DNA from: Antitrichia curtipendula
Lineage: Eukaryota > Streptophyta > Bryopsida > Hypnales > Leucodontaceae
Direction of reading: 5' to 3'
NCBI GenBank assembly: GCA_951230915.1
Contig: OX579641.1
Span: 10,850,001-10,914,000 of the forward strand
Length of the DNA: 64,000 nucleotides
In this document: positions 1-14,979 of the stretch, one piece after another
Position numbering within the stretch: the first letter of the stretch is position 1
Layout of the letters: each line of letters starts with the position of its first letter
The notes under the pieces: generated by a model
Database searches by the model: none
Told to the model about the DNA's origin: nothing
Seen by the model: the letters and a program-made list of their open reading frames with translations, nothing else
Translations under genes and position numbers: made by a program

Positions 1-3000
1 ATCTCGGTCTCGCTGTGAGTTCCTATGCATCACACAGGTCCCTCAATGGCCCTCTCGGTACCGAGAGAGGGATCTCAGCGTCCACTGTATGCTCGGGCAG
101 CTTGTAATGTATAGAGCGCAAGGCTTGAGGTGAACTTGTTTGTATATTTTTTTCTAATTTCGAATTGGATTTTGAGAAGGTGATCTCGGTCTCGATGTGA
201 ATTCCTATGCATCACAGAGGTCCCTCAATGGCCCTCTCGGTACCGAGAGAGGGATCTCAGCTCCCACCGTATGCTCGGACAGCTTGTAATGTATAGAGCG
301 CAAGGCTTGGGGTGAACTTGTTTGTATATATTTTTTAATTTCGAATTGGATTTTGAGAAGGTGATCTCGGTCTCGCTGTGAATTCCTATGCATCAAACAC
401 GTCCGTCAATGGCCCTCTCGGTACCGAGAGAGGGATCTCAGCGTCCACCGTATGCTCGGACTGCTTGTAATGTATAGAGCGCAAGGCTTGGGGTGAACTT
501 GTTTGTATATTTTTTTTTATTTCGAATTGGATTTTGAGAAGGTGATCTCGGTCTCGCTGTGAGTTCCTATGCATCAAACAGGTCCGTCAATGGCCCTCTC
601 GGTACCGAGAGAGGGATCTCAGCGTCCACCGTATGCTCGGACAGCTTCTAATGTATAGAACACAAGATTCGCGGTGAACTTGTTTGTATATTTTTTTTAA
701 TTTCGAATTGGATTTTGAGAAGGTGATCTCGGTCTCGCGTTGAATTCCTATGCATCAGAGAGGTCCCTCAATGGCCCTCTCGGTACCAAAAGAGGGATCT
801 CAGCGTCCACCGTATACTCGGACAACTTGTAATGTATGGAGCGCAAGGCTTGGGGTGAACTTGTTTGTATATTTTTTTTTTATTTCGAATTGGATTTTGA
901 GAAGGTGATCTCGGTCTCGCTGTGAATTCCTATGCATCAAATAGGTCCCTCAATGGCCCTCTTGGTACGGAGAGAGAGATCTCAGCGTCCACTGTATGCT
1001 CGGACAGCTTGTAATGTATAGAGCGCAAGGCTTGGGGTGAACTTGTTTGTATATTTTTTTTTATTTCGAATTGGATTTTGAGAAGGTGATCTCGGTCTCG
1101 CTGTGAGTTCCTATGCATCAGACAGGTCCCTCAATGGCCCTCTCGGTACCGAGAGAGGGATCTCAGCGTCCACCGTATGCTCCGACAACTTGTAATGTAT
1201 AGAGCGCAAGGCTTGGGGTGAACTTGTTTGTATATTTTCTTTTAATTTCGAATTGGATTTTGAGAAGGTGATCTCGGTCTCGCTGTGAATTCCTATGCAT
1301 CAAAAAGGTCCGTCAATGGCCCTCTCGGTACCGAGAGAGGGATCTCAGCGTCCACCGTATGCTCAGGCAGCTTCTAATGTATAGAACACAAGATTCGCGG
1401 TGAACTTGTTTGTATATTTTTTTTAATTTCGAATTGGATTTTGAGAAGGTGATCTCGGTCTCGCTTTGAGTTCCTATGCATCAGACAGGTCCATCAATGG
1501 CCCTCTCGGTACCGAGAGAGGGATCTCAGCTCCCACCGTATGCTCGGACAGCTTGTAATGTATAGAGCGCAAGGCTTGGGGTGAACTTGTTTGTATATTT
1601 ATTTTTTATTTCGAATTGGATTTTGAGAAGGTGATCTCGGTCTCGCTGTGAATTCCTATGCATCAAATAGGTCCCTCAATGGCCCTCTTGGTACGGAGAG
1701 AGAGATCTCAGCGTCCACTGTATGCTCGGACAGCTTGTAATGTATAGAGCGCAAGGCTTGGGGTGAACTTGTTTGTATATTTTTTTTTATTTCGAATTGG
1801 ATTTTGAGAAGGTGATCTCGGTCTCGCTGTGAATTCCTATGCATCAAACAGGTCCCTCAATGGCCCTCGCGGTATCGAGAGAGGGATCTCAGCGTCCACC
1901 GTATGCTCGGACAGCTTGTAATGTATGGAGCGCAAGGCTTGGGGTGAACTTGTTTGTATATTTTTTTTTAATTTCGAATTGGATTTTGAGAAGGTGATCT
2001 CGGTCTCGCTGTGAATTCCTATGCATCAAACAAGTCCCTCAATGGCCCTCTCGGTACCGAGAGAGGGATCTCAGCGTCCACCGTATGCTCGGACTGCTTG
2101 TAATGTATAGAGCGCAAGGCTTGGGGTGAACTTGTTTGTATATTTTTTTTTAATTTCGAATTGGATTTTGAGAAGGTGATCTCGGTCTCGCTGTGAGTTC
2201 CTATGCATCAAACAGGTCCGTCAATGGCCCTCTCGGTACCGAGAGAGGGATCTCAGCGTCCACCGTATGCTCGGACAGCTTCTAATGTATAGAACACAAG
2301 ATTCGCAGTGAACTTGTTTGTATATTATTTTTAATTTCGAATTGGATTTTGAGAAGGTGATCTCGGTCTCGCTGTGAATTCCTATGCATCAAATAGGTCC
2401 CTCAATGGCCCTCTCGGTACCGTGAGAGGGATCCCAGCGTCCACTGTATGCTCGGACAGCTTGTAATGTATAGAGCGCAAGGCTTGGGGTGAACTTGTTT
2501 ATATATTTTTTTTAATTTCGAATTGGATTTTGAGAAGGTGATCTCGGTCTCGCTGTGAATTCCTATGCATCAAATAGGTCCCTCAATGGCCCTCTCGGTA
2601 CCGTGAGAGGGATCCCAGCGTCCACTGTATGCTCGGACAGCTTGTAATGTATAGAGCGCAAGGCTTGGGGTGAACTTGTTTATATATTTTTTTTCTATTT
2701 CGAATTGGATTTTGAGAAGGTGATCTCGGTCTCGCTGTGAGTTCCTATGCATCAGACAGGTCCGTCAATGGCCCTCTCGATACCGAGATAGGGATCGCAG
2801 CGTCCACTGTATTCTCGGACAGCTTGTAATGTATAGAGCGCAAGGCTTGGGGTGAACTTGTTTGTATATTCTTTTTTAATTTCGAATTGGATTTTGAGAA
2901 GGTGATCTCGGTCTCGCTGTGAGTTCCTATGCATCAGACACGTCCGTCAATGGCCCTCTCCGTACCGAGAGAGGGATCTCAGCGTCCACCGTATGCTCGG

Positions 3001-6000
3001 ACAACTTGTAATGTATGGAGCGCAAGGCTTGGGGTGAACTTGTTTGTATATTTTTTTTTTTATCGAATTGGATTTTGAGAAGGTGATCTCGGTCTCGCTG
3101 TGAGTTCCTATGCATCACACAGGTCCCTCAATGGCCCTCTCGGTACCGAGAGAGGGATCTCAGCGTCCACCGTATGCTCGGGCAGCTTGTAATGTATAGA
3201 GCGCAAGGCTTGAGGTGAACTTGTTTGTATATTTTTTTCTAATTTCGAATTGGATTTTGAGAAGGTGATCTAGGTCTCGATGTGAATTCCTATGCATCAC
3301 AGAGGTCCCTCAATGGCCCTCTCGGTACCGAGAGAGGGATCTCAGCTCCCACCGTATGCTCGGACAGCTTGTAATGTATAGAGCGCAAGGCTTGGGGTGA
3401 ACTTGTTTGTATATTTTTTTTAATTTCGAATTGGATTTTGAGAAGGTGATCTCGGTCTCGCTGTGAGTTCCTATGCATCAGACAAGTCCATCAATGGCCC
3501 TCTCGGTACCGTGAGAGGGATCCCAGCGTCCACTGTATGCTCGGACAGCTTGTAATGTATAGAGCGCAAGGCTTGGGGTGAACTTGTTTGTATATTTTTT
3601 TTAATTTCGAATTGGATTTTGAGAAGGTGATCTCGGTCTCGCTGTGAGTTCCTATGCATCAGACAAGTCCATCAATGGCCCTCTCGGTACCGTGAGAGGG
3701 ATCTCAGCGTCCACCGTATGCTCGGACAACTTGTAATGTATGGAGCGCAAGGCTTGGGGTGAACTTGTTTGTATATTTTTTTTTTTATCGAATTGGATTT
3801 TGAGAAGGTGATCTCGGTCTCGCTGTGAGTTCCTATGCATCACACAGGTCCCTCAATGGCCCTCTCGGTACCGAGAGAGGGATCTCAGCGTCCACTGTAT
3901 GCTCGGGCAGCTTGTAATGTATAGAGCGCAAGGCTTGAGGTGAACTTGTTTGTATATTTTTTTCTAATTTCGAATTGGATTTTGAGAAGGTGATCTCGGT
4001 CTCGATGTGAATTCCTATGCATCACAGAGGTCCCTCAATGGCCCTCTCGGTACCGAGAGAGGGATCTCAGCTCCCACCGTATGCTCGGACAGCTTGTAAT
4101 GTATAGAGCGCAAGGCTTGGGGTGAACTTGTTTGTATATATTTTTTAATTTCGAATTGGATTTTGAGAAGGTGATCTCGGTCTCGCTGTGAGTTCCTATG
4201 CATCAGACAGGTCCATCAATGGCCCTCTCGGTACCGAGAGAGGGATCTCAGCTCCCACCGTATGCTCGGACAGCTTGTAATGTATAGAGCGCAAGGCTTG
4301 GGGTGAACTTGTTTGTATATTTATTTTTTATTTCGAATTGGATTTTGAGAAGGTGATCTCGGTCTCGCTGTGAGTTCCTATGCATCAAACAGGTCCGTCA
4401 ATGGCCCTCTCGGTACCGAGAGAGGGATCTCAGCGTCCACCGTATGCTCGGACAGCTTCTAATGTATAGAACACAAGATTCGCGGTGAACTTGTTTGTAT
4501 ATTTTTTTTAATTTCGAATTGGATTTTGAGAAGGTGATCTCGGTCTCGCTGTGAGTTCCTATGCATCAAACAGGTCCGTCAATGGCCCTCTCGGTACCGA
4601 GAGAGGGATCTCAGCGTCCACCGTATGCTCGGACAGCTTCTAATGTATAGAACACAAGATTCGCGGTGAACTTATTTGTATATTTTTTTTAATTTCGAAT
4701 TGGATTTTGAGAAGGTGATCTCGGTCTCGCTGTGAATTCCTATGCATCAAATAGGTCCCTCAATGGCCCTCTCGGTACCGTGAGAGAAATCCCAGCGTCC
4801 ACTGTATGCTCGGACAGCTTGTAATGTATAGAGCGCAAGGCTTGGGGTGAACTTGTTTATATATTTTTTTTTATTTCGAATTGGATTTTGAGAAGGTGAT
4901 CTCGGACTCGATGTGAGTTCCTATGCATTAGACACGTCCCTCAATGGCCCTCTCGGTACCGAGAGAGGGATCTCAGCGTCCACGGTATGCTCGGAAAGCT
5001 TGTAATGTATAGAGCGCAAGGCTTGGGGTGAACTTGTTTGTATATTCTTTTTTAATTTCGAATTGGATTTTGAGAAGGTGATCTCGGTCTCGCTGTGAGT
5101 TCTTATGCATCAGACAGGTCCGTCAATGGCCCTCACGGTACCGAGAGAGGGATCTCAGCGTCCACCGTATGCTCGGACAGCTTGTAAAGTATAGAGCGCA
5201 AGGCTTGGGGTGAACTTGTTTGTATATTTTTTTTTAATTTCGAATTGGATTTTGAGAAGGTGATCTCGGTCTCGCTGTGAGTTCCTATGCATCAAACAGG
5301 TCCGTCAATGGCCCTCTCGGTACCGAGAGAGGGATCTCAGCGTCCACCGTATGCTCGGACAGCTTCTAATGTATAGAACACAAGATTCGCGGTGAACTTA
5401 TTTGTATATTTTTTTTAATTTCGAATTGGATTTTGAGAAGGTGATCTCGGTCTCGCTGTGAGTTCCTATGCATCAGACAGGTCCCTCAATGGCCCTCTCG
5501 ATACCGAGAGAGGGATCTCAGCGTCCACTATATGCTCGGTCAGCTAGTAATGTATAGAGCGCAAGGCTTGGGGTGAACTTGTTTGTATATTTTTTTTTAA
5601 TTTCGAATTGGATTTTGAGAAGGTGATCTCGGTCTCGATGTGAGTTCCTATGCATTAGACAGGTCCCTCAATGGCCCTCTTGGTACGGAGAGAGGGATCT
5701 CAGCGTCCATCGTATGCTCGGACAGCTTGTAATGTATAGAGCACAAGGCTTGGGGTGAACTTGTTTATATATTTTTTTTTATATTTCGAATTGAATTTTG
5801 AGAAGGTGATCTCGGTCTCGCTGTGAATTTCTTTGCATCATACAGGTCCCTCAATGGCCCTCTCGGTACCGTGAGAGGGATCTCAGCGTCCACTATATGC
5901 TCGGACAGCTTGTAATGTATAGAGCGCAAGGCTTGGGGTGAACTTGTTTGTATATTTTTTTTTTATTTCGAATTGGATTTTGAGAAGGTGATCTCGGTCT

Positions 6001-7799
6001 CGCCTTGAATTCCTATGCATCAGAGAGGTCTCTCAATGGCCCTCTCGGTACCGAGAGAGGGATCTCAACGTCCACTGTATGCTTGGAAAGCTTGTAATGT
6101 ATAGAGCGCAAGGCTTGGAGTGAACTTGTTTGTATATTTATTTTTTATTTCGAATTGGATTTTGAGAAGGTGATCTCGGTCTCGCCTTGAATTCCTATGC
6201 ATCAAACAGGTCGCTCAATGGCCCTCTCGGTACCGAGAGAGGGATCTCAGCGTCCCTCGGATGCTCGGACAGCTTCTAATGTATAGAGCTTAAGGCTTGG
6301 GGTGAACTTGTTTGTATAGTTTTTTTTATTTCGAATTGGATTTTGAGAAGGTGATCTCGGTCTCGCCTTGAATTCCTATGCATCAGAGAGGTCTCTCAAT
6401 GGCCCTCTCGGTACCGAGAGAGGGATCTCAACGTCCACTGTATGCTTGGAAAGCTTGTAATGTATAGAGCGCAAGGCTTGGAGTGAACTTGTTTGTATAT
6501 TTTTTTTTATTTCGAATTGGATTTTGAGAAGGTGATCTCGGTCTCGCCTTGAATTCCTATGCATCAGAGAGGTCGCTCAATGGCCCTCTTGGTACCGAGA
6601 GAGGGATCTCAGTGTCTATCGTATGCTCGGACAGCTTGTAATGTATAGAGCACAAGGCTTGGGGTGAACTTGTTTATATATTTTTTTTTATTTCGAATTG
6701 AATTTTGAGAAGGTGATCTCGGTCTCGCTGTGAGTTCTTATGCCTCAGACAGGTCCCTCAATGGCCCTCTCGGTACCGAGAGAGGGATCTCAGCGTCCAC
6801 TATATGCTCGGACAGCTTGTAATGTATAGAGCGCAAGGCTTGGGGTGAACTTGTTTGTATATTTTTTTTTTATTTCGAATTGGATTTTGAGAAGGTGATC
6901 TCGGTCTCGATGTGAGTTCCTATGCATCAGACAGGTCCGTCAATGGCCCTCCTGGTACCGAGCGAGGGATCTCAGCGTCCACGGTATGCTCGGACAGCTT
7001 GTAATGTATAGAGCGCAAGGCTTGGGGTGAACTTGTTTGTATATTTTTTTTTTATTTCGAATTGGATTTTGAGAAGGTGATCTCGGTCTCGCCTTGAATT
7101 CCTATGCATCAGAGAGGTCTCTCAATGGCCCTCTCGGTACCGAGAGAGGGATCTCAACGTCCACTGTATGCTTGGAAAGCTTGTAATGTATAGAGCGCAA
7201 GGCTTGGAGTGAACTTGATTGTATATTTTTTTTTTATTTCGAATTGGATTTTGAGAAGGTGATCTCGGACTCGATGTGAGTTCCTATGCATTACACACGT
7301 CCCTCAATGGCCCTCTTGGTACCGAGAGAGGGATCTCAGTGTCTATCGTATGCTCGGACAGCTTGTAATGTATAGAGCACAAGGCTTGGGGTGAACTTGT
7401 TTATATATTTTTTTTTATTTCGAATTGGATTTTGAGAAGGTGATCTCGGTCTCGCTGTGAGTTCTTATGCCTCAGACAGGTCCCTCAATGGCCCTCTCGG
7501 TACCGAGAGAGGGATCTCAGCGTCCACTATATGCTCGGACAGCTTGTAATGTATAGAGCGCAAGGCTTTGGGTGAACTTGTTTGTATATTTTTTTTTTAT
7601 TTCGAATTGGATTTTGAGAAGGTGATCTCGGTCTCGCCTTGAATTCCTATGCATCAAACAGGTCGCTCAATGGCCCTCTCGGTACCGAGAGAGGGATCTC
7701 AGCGTCCCTCGGATGCTCGGACAGCTTCTAATGTATAGAGCTTAAGGCTTGGGGTGAACGTGTTTGTATAGTTTTTTTTATTTCGAATTGGATTTTGAG

Positions 7800-10400
7800 A
7801 AGGTGATCTCGGTCTCGCTGTGAATTCCTATGCATCAAACAGGTCCTTCAATGGCCCTTTCGGTACCGAGAGAGGGATCTCAGCGTCCATCGGATGCTCG
7901 GACAGCTTCTAATGTATAGAACACAAGATTCGCGGTGAACTTGTTTGTATATTTTTTTCTTTTTCGAATTGGATTTTGAGAAGGTGATCTCGGTCTCGAT
8001 GTGAGTTCCTATGCATCACACAGGTCCGTCAATGGCCCTCTCGGTACCGAGAGAAGGATCTCAGCGTCCACCGTATGCTCGGACTGCTTGTAATGTATAG
8101 AGCGCAAGGCTTGGGGTGAACTTGTTTGTATATTTTTTTTAATTTCGAATTGGATTTTGAGAAGGTGATCTCGGTCTCGATGTGAGTTCCTATGCATTAG
8201 ACAGGTCCCTCAATGGCCCTCTTGGTACGGAGAGAGGGATCTCAGCGTCCATCGTATGCTCGGACAGCTTGTAATGTATAGAGCACAAGGCTTGGGGTGA
8301 ACTTGTTTATATATTTTTTTTTGTATTTCGAATTGAATTTTGAGAAGGTGATCTCGGTCTCGCTGTGAATTTCTTTGCATCATACAGGTCCCTCAATGGC
8401 CCTCTCGGTACCGTGAGAGGGATCTCAGCGTCCACTATATGCTCGGACAGCTTGTAATGTATAGAGCGCAAGGCTTGGGGTGAACTTGTTTGTATATTTT
8501 TTTTTTATTTCGAATTGGATTTTGAGAAGGTGATCTCGGTCTCGCCTTGAATTCCTATGCATCAGAGAGGTCTCTCAATGGCCCTCTCGGTACCGAGAGA
8601 GGGATCTCAACGTCCACTGTATGCTTGGAAAGCTTGTAATGTATAGAGCGCAAGGCTTGGAGTGAACTTGATTGTATATTTTTTTTTTATTTCGAATTGG
8701 ATTTTGAGAAGGTGATCTCGGACTCGATGTGAGTTCCTATGCATTAGACACGTCCCTCAATGGCCCTCTTGGTACCGAGAGAGGGATCTCAGTGTCTATC
8801 GTATGCTCGGACAGCTTGTAATGTATAGAGCACAAGGCTTGGGGTGAACTTGTTTATATATTTTTTTTTATTTCGAATTGGATTTTGAGAAGGTGATCTC
8901 GGTCTCGCTGTGAGTTCTTATGCCTCAGACAGGTCCCTCAATGGCCCTCTCGGTACCGAGAGAGGGATCTCAGCGTCCACTATATGCTCGGACAGCTTGT
9001 AATGTATAGAGCGCAAGGCTTGGGGTGAACTTGTTTGTATATTTTTTTTTTATTTCGAATTGGATTTTGAGAAGGTGATCTCGGTCTCAATGTGAGTTCC
9101 TATGCATCAGACAGGTCCCTCAATGGCCCTCTCGGTACCGACAGAAGGATCTCAGCGTCCACCGTATGCTCGGACTGCTTGTAATGTATAGAGCGCAAGG
9201 CTTGGGGTGAACTTGTTTGTATATTTTTTTTAATTTCGAATTGGATTTTGAGAAGGTGATCTCGGTCTCGATGTGAGTTCCTATGCATTAGACAGGTCCC
9301 TCAATGGCCCTCTTGGTACGGAGAGAGGGATCTCAGCGTCCATCGTATGCTCGGACAGCTTGTAATGTATAGAGCACAAGGCTTGGGGTGAACTTGTTTA
9401 TATATTTTTTTTTGTATTTCGAATTGAATTTTGAGAAGGTGATCTCGGTCTCGCTGTGAATTTCTTTGCATCATACAGGTCCCTCAATGGCCCTCTCGGT
9501 ACCGTGAGAGGGATCTCAGCGTCCACTATATGCTCGGACAGCTTGTAATGTATAGAGCGCAAGGCTTGGGGTGAACTTGTTTGTATATTTTTTTTTTATT
9601 TCGAATTGGATTTTGAGAAGGTGATCTCGGTCTCGCCTTGAATTCCTATGCATCAGAGAGGTCTCTCAATGGCCCTCTCGGTACCGAGAGAGGGATCTCA
9701 ACGTCCACTGTATGCTTGGAAAGCTTGTAATGTATAGAGCGCAAGGCTTGGAGTGAACTTGATTGTATATTTTTTTTTTATTTCGAATTGGATTTTGAGA
9801 AGGTGATCTCGGACTCGATGTGAGTTCCTATGCATTAGACACGTCCCTCAATGGCCCTCTTGGTACCGAGAGAGGGATCTCAGTGTCTATCGTATGCTCG
9901 GACAGCTTGTAATGTATAGAGCACAAGGCTTGGGGTGAACTTGTTTATATATTTTTTTTTATTTCGAATTGGATTTTGAGAAGGTGATCTCGGTCTCGCT
10001 GTGAGTTCTTATGCCTCAGACAGGTCCCTCAATGGCCCTCTCGGTACCGAGAGAGGGATCTCAGCGTCCACTATATGCTCGGACAGCTTGTAATGTATAG
10101 AGCGCAAGGCTTGGGGTGAACTTGTTTGTATATTTTTTTTTTATTTCGAATTGGATTTTGAGAAGGTGATCTCGGTCTCAATGTGAGTTCCTATGCATCA
10201 GACAGGTCCCTCAATGGCCCTCTCGGTACCGAGAGAGGGATCTCAGCGTCCACTATATGCTCGGACAGCTTGTAATGTATAGAGCGCAAGGCTTGGGGTG
10301 AACTTGTTTGTATAGTTTTTTTTATTTCGAATTGGATTTTGAGAAGGTGATCTCGGTCTCGCTGTGAATTCCTATGCATCAAACAGGTCCTTCAATGGCC
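7800..10400. repeat. Higher-order repeat block with 6-monomer (1,091 bp) period
   Basis: Rare variants repeat exactly 1,091 bp apart. TTCTTTGCAT occurs at 8,371 and 9,462. GTTCTTATGCCTCAG occurs at 8,914 and 10,005. A distinctive monomer begins at about 8,009, 9,100 and 10,191. A related spacing of 1,453 bp (8 monomers) links the 7,461 and 8,914 copies, and 727 bp (4 monomers) links 6,734 and 7,461. Successive blocks look nearly identical by eye, so the amplification unit here was a six-monomer block. Confidence 0.85.
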
Positions 10401-11499
10401 CTTTCGGTACCGAGAGAGGGATCTCAGCGTCCATCGGATGCTCGGACAGCTTCTAATGTATAGAACACAAGATTCGCGGTGAACTTGTTTGTATATTTTT
10501 TTCTTTTTCGAATTGGATTTTGAGAAGGTGATCTCGGTCTCGATGTGAGTTCCTATGCATCACACAGGTCCGTCAATGGCCCTCTCGGTACCGAGAGAAG
10601 GATCTCAGCGTCCACCGTATGCTCGGACAGCTTGTAATGTATAGAGCGCAAGGCTTGGAGTGAACTTGTTTGTATATTTTTTTTTATTTCGAATTGGATT
10701 TTGAGAAGGTGATCTCGGTCTCAATGTGAGTTCCTATGCATCAGACAGGTCCCTCAATGGCCCTCTTGGTACCGAGAGAGGGATCTCAGCGTCCACCGTA
10801 TGCTCGGACAGCTTGTAATGTATAGAGCGCAAGGCTTGGGGTGAACTTGTTTGTATATTTTTTTTTTATTTCGAATTGGATTTTGAGAAGGTGATCTCGG
10901 TCTCGCTGTGAATTCCTATGCATCAAACAGGTCCCTCAATGGCCCTCTCAGTACCGAGAGAGGGATCTCAGCGTCCACTGTATGCTCGGACAGCTTGTAA
11001 TGTATAGAGCGCAAGGCTTGGGGTGAACTTGTTTGTATATTTTTTTTTTTATTCGAATTGGATTTTGAGAAGGTGATCTCGGTCTCGCTGTGAGTTCCTA
11101 TGCATCACACAGGTCCCTCAATGGCCCTCTCGGTACCGAGAGAGGGATCTCAACGTCCACTGTATGCTCGGACAGCTTGTAATGTATAGAGCGCAAGGCT
11201 TGGGGTGAACTTGTTTGTATATTTTTTTTTTATTTCGAATTGGATTTTGAGAAGGTGATCTCGGTCTCAATGTGAGTTCCTATGCATCAGAGAGGTCCCT
11301 CAATGGCCCTCTCGGTACCGAGAGAGGGATCTCAACGTCCACTGTATGCTCGGACAGCTTGTAATGTATAGAGCGCAAGGCTTGGGGTGAACTTGTTTGT
11401 ATATTTTTTTTTATTTCGAATTGGATTTTGAGAAGGTGATCTCGGTCTCGCTGTGAATTCCTATGCATCAAATAGGTCCCTCAATGGCCCTCTCGGTAC

Positions 11500-14250
11500 C
11501 GTGAGAGAAATCCCAGCGTCCACTGTATGCTCGGACAGCTTGTAATGTATAGAGCGCAAGGCTTGGGGTGAACTTGTTTATATATTTTTTTTTATTTCGA
11601 ATTGGATTTTGAGAAGGTGATCTCGGTCTCGCTGTGAGTTCCTATGCATCACACAGGTCCCTCAATGGCCCTCTCGGTACCGAGAGAGGGATCTCAACGT
11701 CCACTGTATGCTCGGACAGCTTGTAATGTATAGAGCGCAAGGCTTGGGGTGAATTTGTTTGTATATTTTTTTTTATTTCGATTTGGATTTTGAGAAGGTG
11801 ATCTCGGTCTCGCTGTGAGTTCCTATGCTTCAGACAGGTCCGTCAATGGCCCTCTCGGTACCGAGAGAGGGATCTCAGCGTCCACCGTATGCTCGGACAG
11901 CTTGTAATGTATAGAGCGCAAGGCTTGGGGTGAACTTGTTTGTATATTTTTTTTTAATTTCGAATTGGATTTTGAGAAGGTGATCTCGGTCTCGCTGTGA
12001 GTTCCTATGCATCAAACAGGTCCGTCAATGGCCCTCTCGGTACCGAGAGAGGGATCTCAGCGTCCACCGTATGCTCGGACAGCTTCTAATGTATAGAACA
12101 CAAGATTCGCGGTGAACTTGTTTGTATATTTTTTTTAATTTCGAATTGGATTTTGAGAAGGTGATCTCGGTCTCGCTGTGAGTTTCTATGCATCAGACAA
12201 GTCCGTCAATGGCCCTCTCGGTACGGAGAGAGGGATCTCAGCGTCCACCGTATGCTCGGACAGCTTCTAATGTATAGAACACAAGATTCGCGGTGAACTT
12301 ATTTGTATATTTTTTTTAATTTCGAATTGGATTTTGAGAAGGTGATCTCGGTCTCGCTGTGAATTCCTATGCATCAAATAGGTCCCTCAATGGCCCTCTC
12401 GGTACCGTGAGAGAAATCCCAGCGTCCACTGTATGCTCGGACAGCTTGTAATGTATAGAGCGCAAGGCTTGGGGTGAACTTGTTTATATATTTTTTTTTA
12501 TTTCGAATTGGATTTTGAGAAGGTGATCTCGGACTCGATGTGAGTTCCTATGCATTAGACACGTCCCTCAATGGCCCTCTCGGTACCGAGAGAGGGATCT
12601 CAGCGTCCACGGTATGCTCGGAAAGCTTGTAATGTATAGAGCGCAAGGCTTGGGGTGAACTTGTTTGTATATTTTTTTTTAATTTCGAATTGGATTTTGA
12701 GAAGGTGATCTCGGTCTCGCTGTGAGTTCCTATGCATCAAACAGGTCCGTCAATGGCCCTCTCGGTACCGAGAGAGGGATCTCAGCGTCCACCGTATGCT
12801 CGGACAGCTTCTAATGTATAGAACACAAGATTCGCGGTGAACTTGTTTGTATATTTTTTTTAATTTCGAATTGGATTTTGAGAAGGTGATCTCGGTCTCG
12901 CTGTGAGTTTCTATGCATCAGACAAGTCCGTCAATGGCCCTCTGGGTACCGAGAGAGGGATCTCAGCGTCCACCGTATGCTCGGACAGCTTCTAATGTAT
13001 AGAACACAAGATTCGCGGTGAACTTATTTGTATATTTTTTTTAATTTCGAATTGGATTTTGAGAAGGTGATCTCGGTCTCGCTGTGAGTTTCTATGCATC
13101 AGACAAGTCCGTCAATGGCCCTCTCGGTACCGAGAGAGGGATCTCAGCGTCCACCGTATGCTCGGACAGCTTCTAATGTATAGAACACAAGATTCGCGGT
13201 GAACTTATTTGTATATTTTTTTTAATTTCGAATTGGATTTTGAGAAGGTGATCTCGGTCTCGCTGTGAATTCCTATGCATCAAATAGGTCCCTCAATGGC
13301 CCTCTCGGTACCGTGAGAGAAATCCCAGCGTCCACTGTATGCTCGGACAGCTTGTAATGTATAGAGCGCAAGGCTTGGGGTGAACTTGTTTATATATTTT
13401 TTTTTATTTCGAATTGGATTTTGAGAAGGTGATCTCGGACTCGATGTGAGTTCCTATGCATTAGACACGTCCCTCAATGGCCCTCTCGGTACCGAGAGAG
13501 GGATCTCAGCGTCCACGGTATGCTCGGAAAGCTTGTAATGTATAGAGCGCAAGGCTTGGGGTGAACTTGTTTGTATATTTTTTTTTAATTTCGAATTGGA
13601 TTTTGAGAAGGTGATCTCGGTCTCGCTGTGAGTTCCTATGCATCAAACAGGTCCGTCAATGGCCCTCTCGGTACCGAGAGAGGGATCTCAGCGTCCACCG
13701 TATGCTCGGACAGCTTCTAATGTATAGAACACAAGATTCGCGGTGAACTTGTTTGTATATTTTTTTTAATTTCGAATTGGATTTTGAGAAGGTGATCTCG
13801 GTCTCGCTGTGAGTTTCTATGCATCAGACAAGTCCGTCAATGGCCCTCTCGGTACGGAGAGAGGGATCTCAGCGTCCACCGTATGCTCGGACAGCTTCTA
13901 ATGTATAGAACACAAGATTCGCGGTGAACTTATTTGTATATTTTTTTTAATTTCGAATTGGATTTTGAGAAGGTGATCTCGGTCTCGCTGTGAATTCCTA
14001 TGCATCAAATAGGTCCCTCAATGGCCCTCTCGGTACCGTGAGAGAAATCCCAGCGTCCACTGTATGCTCGGACAGCTTGTAATGTATAGAGCGCAAGGCT
14101 TGGGGTGAACTTGTTTATATATTTTTTTTTATTTCGAATTGGATTTTGAGAAGGTGATCTCGGACTCGATGTGAGTTCCTATGCATTAGACACGTCCCTC
14201 AATGGCCCTCTCGGTACCGAGAGAGGGATCTCAGCGTCCACGGTATGCTC
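11500..14250. repeat. Higher-order repeat block with 5- and 4-monomer periods
   Basis: The marker GTGAGAGAAATCCCAGCG occurs at 11,501, 12,407, 13,313 and 14,038. The spacings are 906, 906 and 725 bp, that is five, five and four monomers. The monomers in between, including the ones reading AACACAAGATTCGCGG and the one with GGACTCGATG, repeat in the same order. One block appears to have lost or gained a monomer by unequal exchange. Confidence 0.85.
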
Positions 14251-14979
14251 GGAAAGCTTGTAATGTATAGAGCGCAAGGCTTGGGGTGAACTTGTTTGTA
14301 TATTCTTTTTTAATTTCGAATTGGATTTTGAGAAGGTGATCTCGGTCTCGCTGTGAGTTCTTATGCATCAGACAGGTCCGTCAATGGCCCTCACGGTACC
14401 GAGAGAGGGATCTCAGCGTCCACCGTATGCTCGGACAGCTTGTAATGTATAGAGCGCAAGGCTTGGGGTGAACTTGTTTGTATATTTTTTTTTAATTTCG
14501 AATTGGATTTTGAGAAGGTGATCTCGGTCTCGCTGTGAGTTCCTATGCATCAAACAGGTCCGTCAATGGCCCTCTCGGTACCGAGAGAGGGATCTCAGCG
14601 TCCACCGTATGCTCGTACAGCTTCTAATGTATAGAACACAAGATTCGCGGTGAACTTGTTTGTATATTTTTTTTAATTTCGAATTGGATTTTGAGAAGGT
14701 GATCTCGGTCTCGCCTTGAATTCCTATGCATCAAACAGGTCCTTCAATGGCCCTTTCGGTACCGAGAGAGGGATCTCAGCGTCCATCGGATGCTCGGACA
14801 GCTTCTAATGTATAGAACACAAGATTCGCGGTGAACTTGTTTGTATATTTTTTTCTTTTTCGAATTGGATTTTGAGAAGGTGATCTCGGTCTCGCTGTGA
14901 GTTCCTATGCATCAGACAGGTCCCTCAATGGCCCTCTCGATACCGAGAGAGGGATCTCAGCGTCCACTATATGCTCGGT